Positions 22,601 to 33,091 of a stretch of DNA of 64,000 bases are shown here, piece after piece. The first letter of the stretch is position 1. Each line of letters begins with the position of its first letter. The translations under genes and the position numbers were made by a program. Origin of the DNA: Helicostylum pulchrum (Eukaryota > Mucoromycota > Mucoromycetes > Mucorales > Mucoraceae); contig JAIXMO010000002.1 in NCBI GenBank assembly GCA_025677825.1, forward strand, positions 806,001 through 870,000, given 5' to 3'. The notes beneath the pieces are model-generated. The model did no database searches, was not told the DNA's origin, and saw only the letters and a list, made by a program, of their open reading frames with translations.

Positions 22601-24876
22601 GGTGCTAAATTGTCCCATTGAGAAGAATGACAAGGCCAAATGTTTTCTGCAGGCTTTGCTTTATAATTACCCTTATTATTAACCATCAAACAAAATACAT
22701 TAATTTCAGTATCAAGCAGATAAAATGGTACACAATCTTGGTTAATTGATATTTCCTGTTCAATGTTCTCCTCACCCCAAGAAGAAAGTTGTAAATTTGT
22801 TAATGTATTACTGGCTGCCAAAATACGAGGTGTCAATACAGATGAGAACCTTTGCTTCTTTAAATCGACATATTCTTTTCTTAACCAAGTTAAAACAGAT
22901 AGAGTAGCTAAAGCATTGATGCGACAAGTAATGATAGTATATTTAGCTGACCAATCCATTCGACTGATATCATCTTTATGAATGTGAACAGATGCCAAGC
23001 GATAATCAGTCAAATTAGAAGCGCGAACAGCTTGACCGATCATAGAATCATTCGCCATATTCATCATGACATGATGATGTTCAGAAAGAGATACAGTATC
23101 CTTAGACTCAGGCAACACAATAACAAACAATCCTTCTTCAAAGCTATTCAGCATATCATCGTGATTAAGACTAGGACCCAATTGAAATACAATAGCAGCT
23201 TCAGAACTAGAAATAAGCATTGTTGTACTTTTAGGCATGGTATGTTCAAATACTGCACAATCATTAGGAATTTCTATAGACTGACATGTCTTTCCAGAAA
23301 ATAATACATCGATTGTATTCTGTATAGGCTTCAATAATTCTTCACGTAACATCATGTAATGAGCTAAAGTATACTGTAAAAGATCAACATTTGGCCAAGG
23401 ATTATGTGCTTTGTTTACAATTCGAATTTCTTTTTTAGTTTCATAGTCAGTTAAACTATCCGCCTTGTTTCCAACTTCTTTTACCATATCTTCAGCACAA
23501 GGTATAGAAGGTAACATTTCATCAATATCACGCCATGACATGCCGCTTGTATCGGGCATCCCTTTTAAGATTCTTAAATAATCTATACATTCTTTACTCT
23601 CCTCGGCAGTACAAAGCCATTTTATAGATTCGTAAACGCGAACCATTTCAAGCACAGGTAATTCTTTAGAAACTTTAGGATCACTCCTTTGTAATAAAGT
23701 ACAAACGTGAAGTAAAGAAATTAAATCTTCAGGTAATTCCGTGTAGACTTGTAAATGTCTTGTAACGAAAAATAAGAATAGTTGCTATGATTCAAAAATA
23801 CGAGGACACGTTTCTATTTGCTTGAATGAACTTTCATGTTCCATTAAAGGTATAAGTGCTTTTAAAAAGATTGCAAATGTACGAGGTGAAAATTCAGATA
23901 GATAACGTCGCAATATTTTATCGATTTTTTTTTTTGAAACGTTGTCAAACTGTTAGCGATACGTTGATCGCGTACAATAACGTAAAAGTATCGAAGATAT
24001 TCTGTATCGCGTGGAGAAGCTGGAAGTATAGAGGGTTGTGCTCGCATATAAGGAGATGACATCACCATCATAGGTCGCATTTGATGTGTCATTGCTCCTG
24101 CTGTTGGAGTCCAACTACCTTGATTATATCCATACAGTACATTTTGTGGTACTGTCTGAACTTCTTCGTCTAATGCCCAATCTGGTGTATTTCTATCCGG
24201 GCTCTTTTTTAGTTGAGTTGCTTCGGCATACGTTCTTTCTGTATTTGGTAACCAATCAGGAGAGATGTTTTTTGAAGGCGAAGAGGAAGATGGTTCATCA
24301 GAAAAGAACTCACTTTGTGATAACCATTCTTTTGATTTCTTTTTAGCATCAGACTTACAACCTAGTTTTAAAGATGCACCTTCTTCCCAAGTAACCATAG
24401 CTTCTGACTTGATATCATCGAATCTAGTCGCAGCAGGTGCAATTTTAACTAATCCAACAGAATCTAATGCGCGATCTTTTGTATGCGGTGTATACGTAGA
24501 AGATGATATATCATTTGAGCTTGAATACGAGTTAATTTCGGGCTGGCTGGATTTATCATCGTTTATTTTATCATCCCGATTGACTGTATCAGTCCATTGG
24601 TTTATTGGCGATGCATGTTGTATATCTGGTTGACTTCTATATTACGTTTAACGAAAAAGATAGGGTTAGAAAACAAAAACAAAAAAAATACAATGTAAAA
24701 ACTTACTTAGTTTCAGATGATGGTCTTTTCAAGATTGTAGATATACCTCGAGCCAGGGGCTTAATATCGTCCATGGACTCAAATTCAGGTTGAGGCGGTT
24801 TACGCGGTTTTGATTGTGGTCGTGAAATATCTTTTGCTAACATTGATGAATGCAATAACTGATAAGTCTTTTCCAT
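18861..24876 (-). pseudogene. ZNFX1-like SF1 helicase with NFX1/RZ zinc fingers, disrupted
   Basis: A 6-kb minus-strand gene for a UPF1-like helicase of the NFX1-type zinc-finger protein 1 (ZNFX1) group, which in animals and fission yeast acts in RNA surveillance and small-RNA inheritance. The frame from ATG 24876 reads MEKTYQLLHSSMLAKDIS, then a disordered region. Helicase motifs: GAYGTGKTF (Walker A, about 22,510), IIVDEASEI (motif II), LLEEQWRMCSE, and ALTRARYGSFVIGN (motif VI). Then come many NFX1-type C-H repeats (CGHTM, CSAPC, CKKKCHEC), split by introns from 20,070 down to 19,380, and a C-terminal RZ-type finger GGRWLVCKNQHPYFVGDCGG..CPECDAPIGG. Breaks: TAG 23787-23785, TAA 22455-22453, TGA 22344-22342, and a frameshift in the A run at 23925-23935. 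Each stop interrupts sequence that continues in frame. Confidence 0.82.
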
Positions 24877-25999
24877 CGAGTATAGCTCTACTTTTTTTTG
24901 TCTTACCCATGAAACAAGATACGATTTTTTTCTTTAGTATTGAACGAAAGCGGAACAAGCAAAAAATAAAAAATAAATCCACTTTTCCTATTTCATGCAA
25001 CCACAAATTTTTGGCACTGTGTAACTCTTATGCGAGAGTTGTGTGACTCCTCATTTATATTTATCTTATAAGTACTGGATGTCTTCCAAAACCCAAAAAC
25101 TGAAAATGTGGTACATGCTCTCCGAGCCACGCTTTATTTTCCTTAAATAACAATAATAATAATAAATCCTCTTTTCTCTAAACAACATACTCAATTTTTT
25201 TTATATATAGGGAGGGAATTAATGGATACTAAGACTAATCTAAACAATGTCAATCAGCTGAACCAGTTTGACCAAAAGTAAGGGTGGACATGTACCATAT
25301 TTTCAATCTTCGTCTCATCGACTTCTGTATTGTATGTCGTAATTTTTAAGGGCAATGATATCCCGGTTATTATAAGCCCCTAAACACTTAGCGATTTTTA
25401 ATAAAAAATAAAATACAATTCAAAGCACAATTCCCTACTGGAAATGTTACTGAGACTTCGCCTGCTTGTCTTTCCGAAGATAAAAAAGATTTTACTGACT
25501 ACGACTTAAACATTGGATGGATAAACGCTTATTATCCCAATTTTTGTCGATGCTGTAGAATATGTCTTGTTTGGTAGAGTATATGCTACTTCTCGAAATT
25601 GGCATCATTTATACACTGTCTGCTACAAAATAATCGATGGTAAAAAATGCCTTGTTAAGATTGATGACTTGCACGGCAACATCATTATACTTACTTCCAA
25701 AATGGACAAACCCCGAAAAAGTGTCCAAACACTTGCCAACACAGCTTATTTTCGTTACAAAAAAAATAGAAACCCTTTCATTAATATTCTTCTCTTTCTC
25801 TTTTATATTCTATTTTCTCTCATTTTCTTTTTATTATCACTTCAACTTTTTAAATAAACATGTTTTTCATGCAAGTTTCCTGTACCTGCATCGTATTCTA
25901 ATGACCTGCTCTCCTTCTTATTTCCGGGAACACCACTACCCTTAAGGATCACACCTTTTTTACCCTCCCTCATATTTTCAAGAGATTAATGGATTTTCA
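24877..25999. other. Intergenic stretch with fragments of open frame
   Basis: No gene is recognised. A plus-strand frame around 25430-25560 reads KDFTDYDLNIGWINAYYPNFCRC, and after a shift continues at 25567-25750 with SRNWHHLYTVCYKIIDGKKCLV and KIDDLHGNIIILTSKMDKPRKS. These look like former coding sequence, perhaps from a repeat family, but I cannot name it. The remainder is AT-rich, with a TATA-like element and GGGAGG near 25210. Confidence 0.35.
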
Positions 26000-26817
26000 G
26001 GTCTTTCAGACCGGACATTGTTCATCATATGCCAAATGAAAAAAAAAATTTGCTAGATAAAGGAAATACCGTATCTAAGGCGTTCATCAAAGCAGAGCAT
26101 TTGTCGGTAGCAAACAAAGGATGTTTTTCCGAAGAAAAAGTAACTACAAGATCGTTCAGTTGTTCTAACACCCACTTGTAAGTGGACTCTTGTTCATTGC
26201 AAACAAAAGCAAAGGCAACAGGAGAGGTAACAATTTTGAATTACCTAAGTTGGGTACACCATAGATATAAACAAGGGGTATTTTGGCATCGTTGGCGCCA
26301 TTAATATTTTGATGGCGGACACGATAGCCTTTACTTTTCATGTTATTAATCAAAAATTTAGGCGTCGGCAATTGTGCTATTAGGTCTACCACCTTGCTTT
26401 ATTTCACTAGAAATGTTGTAAGCAGCGATACAAGGATGGTTGTGGGTATGCTCCATTTCGTTCTTAGGTTTATTAAGAGACCAAAGATTATATGAATATT
26501 TGTAGATAATTCTCGGAATAAAAGGGCAGCCGGTTTTATGGGATGAGCTTTGTCTTTTAGCGTTTCAACGATTTATAGCGACTGTAGCTACAAACAAAAT
26601 ATACTCTGTGCTTTTCAGACTTTGATTTAATGAGATTAAAATATATTTTTTTTATCCAATCGTAAAGTATATCTTCCATAGGGCCAATTTCATGATATGG
26701 GTCTACAGACTCAATAGGTACAAGGACCCATCCTTCATGAAATTCATCGACATTTTTTACGTTTACTTGCACAGGTTCCTGAAAATCATCATCAATAGTG
26801 TATCGATATGTTTTCAT
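26000..26817 (-). mobile_element. MULE-type transposase remnant
   Basis: Dead Mutator-like (MULE/FAR1-type) transposase on the minus strand. From ATG 26817 the N-terminal part reads MKTYRYTIDDDFQEPVQVNV and ends in a stop. After a shift it continues GCPFIPRIIYKYSYNLWSL and NEMEHTHNHPCIAAYNISSE, with the HNHP motif that ends the DNA-binding domain of such transposases. Another shift leads to FLINNMKSKGYRVRHQN and AKIPLVYIYGVPNLGNS. A third leads to VAFAFVCNEQESTYKWVLEQLN and HPLFATDKCSALMNALDTVFP, the second-Asp region of the MULE DDE core. At least three frameshifts and loss of the C-terminal half show that it is inactive. No terminal inverted repeats could be assigned. Confidence 0.65.
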
Positions 26818-27433
26818 TTTAGAAGAGATAAAGGATATAAAGGTCTATTTAGAGTTTATAAAGAAAAAGCGAAAATAAAAAGAGAAGAAATTTGGGGCCC
26901 ACGCATTTATTAAGCTCACAGTAGTCTTTTTTTCTAAGCCAGCCTACAGAAGGTTAGACAGCTTTTAACTAGACGTTTTTGAGAAAACAATTAAATAAAA
27001 ACGCTTATTTTGGAGTTTTGAAAAAGCTTTCTGCCCAATTATTCAGACCCTTTTTTTATCTAAAATAATTTCTTCTAGTCAGGGCAAGTCTAAAATTTCT
27101 TTTGTCTCTTGTATGTATTCTTCTTTTTTATATTTGTACGCTTGTTGTACCTTTTACTCTTGCACTTTTTGTAGTTGCCCTTTTTTTTCAAAAAGCAACA
27201 CTTGAACTCCAAGGCCAGTCACGAATATAGGGAGGGGAGGAGCCTTAAATTCCTTATATGGGAAATACACTGGCTTTTTTTTTTTTTTTTTTGCCTCCCT
27301 TCTTTCTGATAAGTAGCTTTGTTTTTTTTTCAAATCAAAAAAGTTTTTGTTAAAGTACGGTGTGTCAAAATTTATTTTGTATGCCCAAAAAAAATTAAAC
27401 TAAAAAAAAAAAAAAAAAAAAAAGAAGTAACAC
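26818..27433. other. CCR4 upstream region
   Basis: No gene seen. The 600 bases before the CCR4 start carry a long T run at about 27275, a T/A-rich tract and an A run of about 23 immediately before the ATG at 27434. It probably holds the promoter, but no specific factor site can be supported. Confidence 0.35.
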
Positions 27434-29768
27434 ATGTCGTTTGATAAAGAAAAAGAAAGTTTAAACGGGTATCCACCACTTCAAGGTCATCCTCAACAAC
27501 AGTTTTATAATGCTTCTCTTGTACAAAACTCTCAAAATAATTCAACCACTTCTTCCCCATCTATAGCTAATTTTCATATGCCTCTTTATTCTAATCCTAA
27601 TAACTTTAACCGTTATTCATTATCAAAGCAGCAACAACCACAACCCCAACAACAGCAACAACAACAGCAAAATATACAGCAGCAACAAAACATACAGCAG
27701 CAGCAACAACAACAACAACAGCAAAACATACAACAACAGCAGCAAACTGCAATAACTGCTAGTCCCCGTTTATCTAGTTCTACTGCTATTATGCTCTCTG
27801 ACTTATCTAATAATACCAACGGTAACTCTATTCATGTCACTCGTCAATTAACATATGCTCAGAATTCACGTCAATCTTCCTCACCTCATCATCATGCTCG
27901 TACAGCAGCCGCCATGGCACGTTCGACACCCGTTGCCTCTACAGTGACCATCACGGACCCTAACAATCCCACCAGTAACAAAATATTTACTCGTGCGGAT
28001 ACCAACTCGAGTGAAGAAAGTGAAGGAGGACAAACATGGACAACACTTGATATTGGCGGTATGGGACTAAAGCAAATATCCAGTACATTATGCTCTTATA
28101 CTTTTCTCACTGTGCTCTATATGAACCATAACAACTTGGCACAACTTACCAGTGATATTGCTAAACTTGTCAACTTGAAAACATTAGATTGCTCTGGAAA
28201 CAAATTATCAAGTTTACCTGCTGAGTTGGGTCTGTTGAGTAATTTACGCGATCTGTTGTTGTTTGATAATAATTTAACGACTTTACCAAGTGAGTTGGGG
28301 ATGTTGTATCAGTTGGAGATGCTTGGTTTGGAAGGTAACCCGATCCAATCTGATATTAAGAATACCTTGATGAAGGAAGGTACTCAGGCTGTGATTGTCT
28401 CTTTAAGAGAAAATGCACCAGGTTAGTTTTTATCCATATTTATACGGTCCTGTGTGTGTGTGTATATATAAAGGAACTCATTTTTTTTTTCCTTTCTCTC
28501 TCTTTTTACAGTTGGTATGCCACCACCACATAGAGAATGGATTACGGTTGAAAATGATACCTCTGAAGACGATCAAGGTAAGTTTATATATTAAGGAAAG
28601 GGGGATTTTATTTTTACTTACGTGTATAATTTAGACAAATTCACTGTCTTGTGTTATAATATTCTTTGTGAAAAGTACGCTACAAGTCAAGTCTACGGAT
28701 ACACTCCATCTTGGGCATTGAATTGGGACTACCGTAAAGAATTGATTATTTCCGAAGTCTTGAACTATAATGCAGATATTGTATGCTTGCAAGAAGTAGC
28801 TATGAAGCAATACGAAGAAGCATTAGGTGATGCATTCAAGGATAGAGGCGATTACGACGGTGTGTTCTTTCCTAAATCCAGAGCCAAGACCATGGCCGAT
28901 AAAGAAAGAAGAGCAGTGGATGGATGTGCCATTTTTTACAAGGCGTCAAAGTACGATTTGATCGAGCACCATTTATTAGAGTATAACCAAAAGGCTTTAC
29001 AACGTCCTGATTTTAAAGCAAGTGATGATATTTATAACCGAGTGATGACTAAGGACAATGTAGCTGTCATGATTGTATTGGAGAATAAGGAAACTTTGGC
29101 TCGTGTACTGGTTGTTAATTCACATATTCATTGGGATCCACATGATGCAGATGTCAAGTTGGTTCAGGTGGGTATGCTAATGGATGAACTTGATAAATTT
29201 GCTTCCAAGCACTTGAAACCTCCAACTACTTCACCTCACGGACCCACATACGCTTCTACAACTCAATTACCTACTATTATCTGTGGTGATTTCAATTCGT
29301 TACCTGATTCAGGTGTTTATGAATTCTTATCCAAGAGTACGATTCGACAAGATCATGCTGACTTTGGTAACTACATGTACGGTAATTACACAACAGAAGG
29401 TCTGTCGCATAAATTATCTCTCAAGAGTACATATAGTTCAGTGGGTGAATTAGATATTACAAATTATACTCCGGGTTTCAAAGGAACTTTGGATTATATT
29501 TGGTATACCAATAATACCTTGGATGTCATGTCTTTATTAGGCGGTGTGAATCAAGAGTACCTTGATAAAGTAGTTGGGTTCCCTAACCCTCATTTCCCAT
29601 CAGAGTAAGTTTTTTTATTTTATTTTACTACTGTGTTTGCATTGTTACTCACTAATTTAATTTTTATTTTTATTTAGTCATATTCCAATCATGGCAGAAG
29701 TTAGACTTAAATCTCCTCGTCGTGAAAAGAATGAAGAACCCAATTTTGGTTTTAATTCAAGACGATAA
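27434..29768 (+). CDS. CCR4: CCR4 mRNA deadenylase
   Basis: Catalytic subunit of the CCR4-NOT complex, which shortens mRNA poly(A) tails in the cytoplasm. Four exons: 27434-~28421, a short one at ~28512-28577, ~28634-29608 and ~29678-29768. The N-terminus has a polyglutamine tract, about residues 65-105, in mixed CAA/CAG codons. Leucine-rich repeats follow (WTTLDIGGMGLKQIS, LKTLDCSGNKLSSLP, LRDLLLFDNNLTTLP, LEMLGLEGNPI), which bind the NOT scaffold in yeast. The EEP nuclease domain shows TVLCYNILCEKYATS, CLQEV (catalytic Glu), HIHWDP, ICGDFNSLPDSG, LDYIWYT and, across the last intron, SDHIPI. All catalytic motifs are intact. It ends FNSRR. The start is the first ATG after an A-rich leader. 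Confidence 0.95.
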
Positions 29769-29934
29769 TTAATAATACAAAAAAAACCAAAAGAATGGAC
29801 CATTTTCTTTTTTCCCTTATATCATGTAAATTTTTTCACACAATATAAATTATAAACAATTGAAAAACACAAAAAAAGTAGTTCTATGTATATTTATTTG
29901 CGAGCTGGAAGAAGAAAAAAAAAGATACGACTTT

Positions 29935-31061
29935 TTACTCGTCGGTGTCGCCAGAGGCAATCCAGTTTTGATGGATTTGTACAAGTTGGGGAATAATTAA
30001 ACTTTCAATTTCAACATCATGGTCCATTTGTTCTTTAGTAAGCGCTAAGACCTTTTGGCTGTGTTGCGTAATAAGAGTTACGGTTTGTTTACGTGTCTTG
30101 AGCATATTACCGATTACGACTTGATGACCGTACCGTGTTAATGCCTGACGAGCTTTAGGTACCAAAAGTGTAGTATCTGTTTCCAACTTGAAGGAAACAA
30201 TTAACCCCTTGGATGCCCAATGACTTACCAATGGCTTTAAAAACTTGGGTACTTGATCCAGTGTTAATGTTAAACCACCATCGCGAGATTGGATTTTATG
30301 TTCAGCCATCTTGGTAGATGGAATAAAGAAATCACTGACAGCTGCAGCAAGGTAGTACATGGCTCGGTTCTCTAAACGTGCTAAAATCTTTGTACCTGAT
30401 TGAAGTTTAAACAAGTACTCGGGTAATGTAATAAAATCGAGCATAAGAATTCGGTTGCTCTTCTTTGCTTCTTGGTATTTAACGAGTGTTTGATACATCT
30501 TGGTTTCATACTGAGGACACACTTTTTACATACAAATATGATTTAGTTTTTTTTTTTCTCTCTCTTTCCTTTTATGTATACATATATACCTTGTACAGAA
30601 CCGTCTTCCTTGGCTTCAAAATAATCCAAAAATCCAAGATTGGAATGTGTATAATGGCGATGATAAGGTAAAATACTATTTTGACGGTGCATAAATACTA
30701 CTGCATATCCGGCCTCTAAAAAATATTCTGCAGAAGTTGCACCACGATTACCGTTACTAAAGTTATCTATAAAACGAACAGTTTGATTTTCAAGAGGTAC
30801 TGTTGTTCCACCACTCTACATATATATATAAAACATTAAATATTTTTATTCGCACTGTTTTTTTTTTCAAAGAGAAATACTTACAGTAATAAAAACCACT
30901 TTATTATTAGTTGCTTTATGATATTCTACAAACGCGTTTAATTTTTCTTCAAATTCGGGTAAATTGGCAGGTGGTTCGTTCATTTCAAAGTAAACGTCAA
31001 AGTCAATAACTCCTTGACCATTATCAAGAATAGTTTCGGGGACAACAGCTACTTCTGACAT
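29935..31061 (-). CDS. CAB2: Phosphopantothenate-cysteine ligase (coenzyme A synthesis)
   Basis: Enzyme of coenzyme A synthesis that joins cysteine to 4'-phosphopantothenate; eukaryotic PPCS/Cab2 type. Three exons: 31061-~30889, ~30816-30590 and ~30526-29935. The N-terminal exon reads [21 protein letters not shown] and ends VVFIT. After the intron comes [22 protein letters not shown], the nucleotide-binding and SGGT motif, then [17 protein letters not shown]. The last exon has [31 protein letters not shown] and SFKLETD, the core of the ligase. The gene is convergent with CCR4; only 166 bases separate the two stops. No disruptions. The start is the first ATG ([16 protein letters not shown]). 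Confidence 0.9.
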
Positions 31062-31560
31062 TGCAAATAAATAAAAAACAAGATGAAGAAGAAACAACTG
31101 TTTTTTTTTGCAAAAAGAATTGGTAATAATAAATAATAGTCACGACAAGCGCTGCTTTTTTTTCCCCACCCTTTTTTTCTTTGTGTCACTACGGAGCTTC
31201 ATGCCTAACTTTTATCAAAAAGGTTTGCATTACGGGTAAAATAAAAATGGTTTATTTGTTAGAAAAGTTTAAATCTTCAGAGATTTATTAGTCATCACTG
31301 TAAAAAAAAACTAATCATTGTCATCATCCAGATGTTACAGGTTATTATCACTATCATTGTTATTCCTGTTGGCGTTGGTAATATCATTGATTGTTTTTCT
31401 CTTTTTAGATTCTTTGATTCAATGTCTTTAGCATTCATGAGGATATTCTAAAATCAATATATAAATAAAAAGATTAGTCAGATGAGTGTAATTAGATTAT
31501 ACAACCCATTATATATTTTACCTTCAATTTGAAGACATTCAGCAATCTCGTTTGCTTGTA
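31062..31560. other. Intergenic stretch, nothing recognised
   Basis: Sequence upstream of the PPCS gene, rich in T runs, then AT-rich DNA leading to the palindrome at 31565. No coding sense was seen in either strand. Confidence 0.4.
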
Positions 31561-31562
31561 TT

Positions 31563-32340
31563 TCATAAACGAACTTGCAAATATATATTTGCAAGTTCGT
31601 TTATAACATATAGGCCATTATTGGCAAGAAGTTGAAAATAGATCGTTGCTTCCGAACCCATCACAGAACCGCAACAAGGAGAGACAAACAGCTTTTCTTG
31701 CGAAGCATCTATTACGCAACTTGACGACTTGAAGCTGTACCAAGAGAATACGAGTAGATACGGCTTCATTTCCATCGGATTTTTGCTCAAATCCGATACA
31801 TATTCTTGTCTTGATAATATCTTGCTAATAAACCGGACATCCATCTTAGGACGTTGTCCTAATACTTGACAGTTGTAGGATATTGTTTCTCCTCAATGTA
31901 GAATTATGTCACTACCACGGAATATTGTTTCAAACAATGAACCCGAAGCTTTGACTTGGTAGTCTGCTTCGGATAAAAAGGGCTCTTCAATTTCTTGAAA
32001 TAAGTACTGGTGGTACAACTTCAGATTGATAATATGAGTATATGTATCTTGAATGATACTGCAATTATCATGAATTTTTTCTTGTCGTACTTTTTCCAAG
32101 AATTTTTTCAAGTATTTTGTATCCGATACCAAATGATTCATATTATCTTGCAAGCTTTCAAATTGTAAAGCAATATCATTACTTATAGCTATAATAGGTG
32201 CTGGAAACTCTGCTTTAATTCAGTTTTGAACATTACCAGAATATCTAGCTATTTGTGAAGCACCTGACTCGTCTAAAATGTTGTTTCGCCCTAAAGCGTT
32301 GCAGTATTTGGATTGTCTGTCTGTAACTTGAATATTCATG
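31563..32340 (-). pseudogene. Decayed Mucorales repeat-family gene (SEAD type)
   Basis: A second, different repeat-family ORF in decay. Minus-strand reading: SKYCNALGRNNILDESGASQ, then a stop, IKAEFPAPIIAISNDIALQFE, then 32153-31893 with FLEKVRQEKIHDNCSI, LKLYHQYLFQEIEEPFLSEAD and GSLFETIFRGSDIILH. A TGA stop follows, then GETISYNCQVLGQRPKMDVRF. The last part, 31844-31563, ends GSEATIYFQLLANNGLYVINELANIYLQVRL (two segments). Intact relatives that I recall share SEADFLVK, F-DIFR, WGDT and K-DLR, with a D..E-x-K-like arrangement. At least two stops are visible. The stop codon of the last segment sits at the edge of the perfect palindrome. Function unknown. Confidence 0.55.
31565..31604. repeat. 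Perfect 40-bp palindrome
   Basis: Two 20-base arms, 31565-31584 and 31585-31604, are exact reverse complements with no spacer. The left arm is ATAAACGAACTTGCAAATAT. The bases just outside (C and A) do not pair. It overlaps the 3' end of the decayed minus-strand ORF. Confidence 0.95.
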
Positions 32341-32410
32341 GCATTTACAACAATACTGGTTCCCTAAAAAACCTTCAAGACCGTCAATATATACACCATC
32401 ATTCTCTGAA

Positions 32411-32749
32411 ATGCTCTTGACCAACGTGAACGACTGGAGAGGCTACCGTTTGTTTGGCGCTCTTCCCCCCTTATCTCCATTGTTAAACGTTTCAGGAGAC
32501 TTATTTACGAATTTTAAAGCAGAATATTGCTATAGTCTCCTATCTCTTGTTTGGCCAAGAAAGTACTTGCTGGATATTATAATAAGTTCATATGACGAAA
32601 GAGAACGGTGGAGTAATTTAATTATTGATTTGCTTGGAGGACTTCTTGGTACACGCTCTATTTACACGTTCAGTAAAAAAAAGTACGGCGTATTACCTTT
32701 TCACGTACCTTTACTAAGTGCTGAAAAAAATAGTATAATTTTGTACTGA
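32411..32749 (+). CDS. Small orphan ORF, doubtful
   Basis: An ATG-initiated frame of 112 codons in a gene-poor stretch (begins MLLTNVNDWRGYRLFGALPP, contains FTNFKAEYCYSLLSLVWPRKY and SSYDERERWSNLIID, ends KNSIILY). Composition looks like protein, with hydrophobic and charged residues alternating, but I recognise no family and see no introns or neighbouring exons. It lies head to head with the decayed repeat-family gene on the other strand. It could be a young gene, a fragment or chance. Confidence 0.25.
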   Translation: MLLTNVNDWRGYRLFGALPPLSPLLNVSGDLFTNFKAEYCYSLLSLVWPRKYLLDIIISSYDERERWSNLIIDLLGGLLGTRSIYTFSKKKYGVLPFHVPLLSAEKNSIILY

Positions 32750-33018
32750 CATAAGAGAAATAAAGTACAAAAAAGAAAGACAAGTGATTAAAAAAAAAAA
32801 GAGAATAAAATAGCGTGTCTATTTGCTCATGCGATCTATTTAATTTTTACGCATGTCTACAACTAGTTATCTTATTTTAACACACGCACCAATAGAAACT
32901 ACTTTATCAGGTGACTAAAGCGTGATTTTCACGTGAATATCACGCTATGTCGTGTATGTAGTCAATTTTTTATATTTGCTATTTATAATAAATACTAAAA
33001 CAAAGAAAAACAAGAAAT

Positions 33019-33034
33019 GCGGGTATAGCTCAGC

Positions 33035-33066
<32 letters not shown>

Positions 33067-33091
33067 AGGTGTTCGATCCACTTTAGCCGCA
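33019..33091 (+). tRNA. tRNA-Phe (GAA)
   Basis: A 73-nt cloverleaf with no intron. Acceptor GCGGGTA, D arm GCTC..GAGC, anticodon arm TCAGA-CTGAAGA-TCTGA with anticodon GAA, T arm AGGTG-TTCGATC-CACTT, acceptor 3' strand TAGCCGC, discriminator A. All stems pair except acceptor position 5-68, which is G opposite G, and a G-T wobble in the T stem. The usual eukaryotic tRNA-Phe has the same anticodon arm. CCA is not encoded, as expected for a nuclear tRNA. The mismatch leaves open whether this copy is functional. Confidence 0.85.

Noticed and set aside
22342..23787. Stop-codon readthrough or recoding as an explanation for the ZNFX1-like gene
   Set aside because: Three different stop codons (TAG, TAA, TGA) plus a frameshift in one gene, with no stops in neighbouring housekeeping genes, fit decay better than recoding.
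27613..27819. Cysteine-rich ORF on the minus strand
   Set aside because: It is the antisense of the CAA/CAG polyglutamine tract of CCR4, giving runs of cysteine; no independent support.
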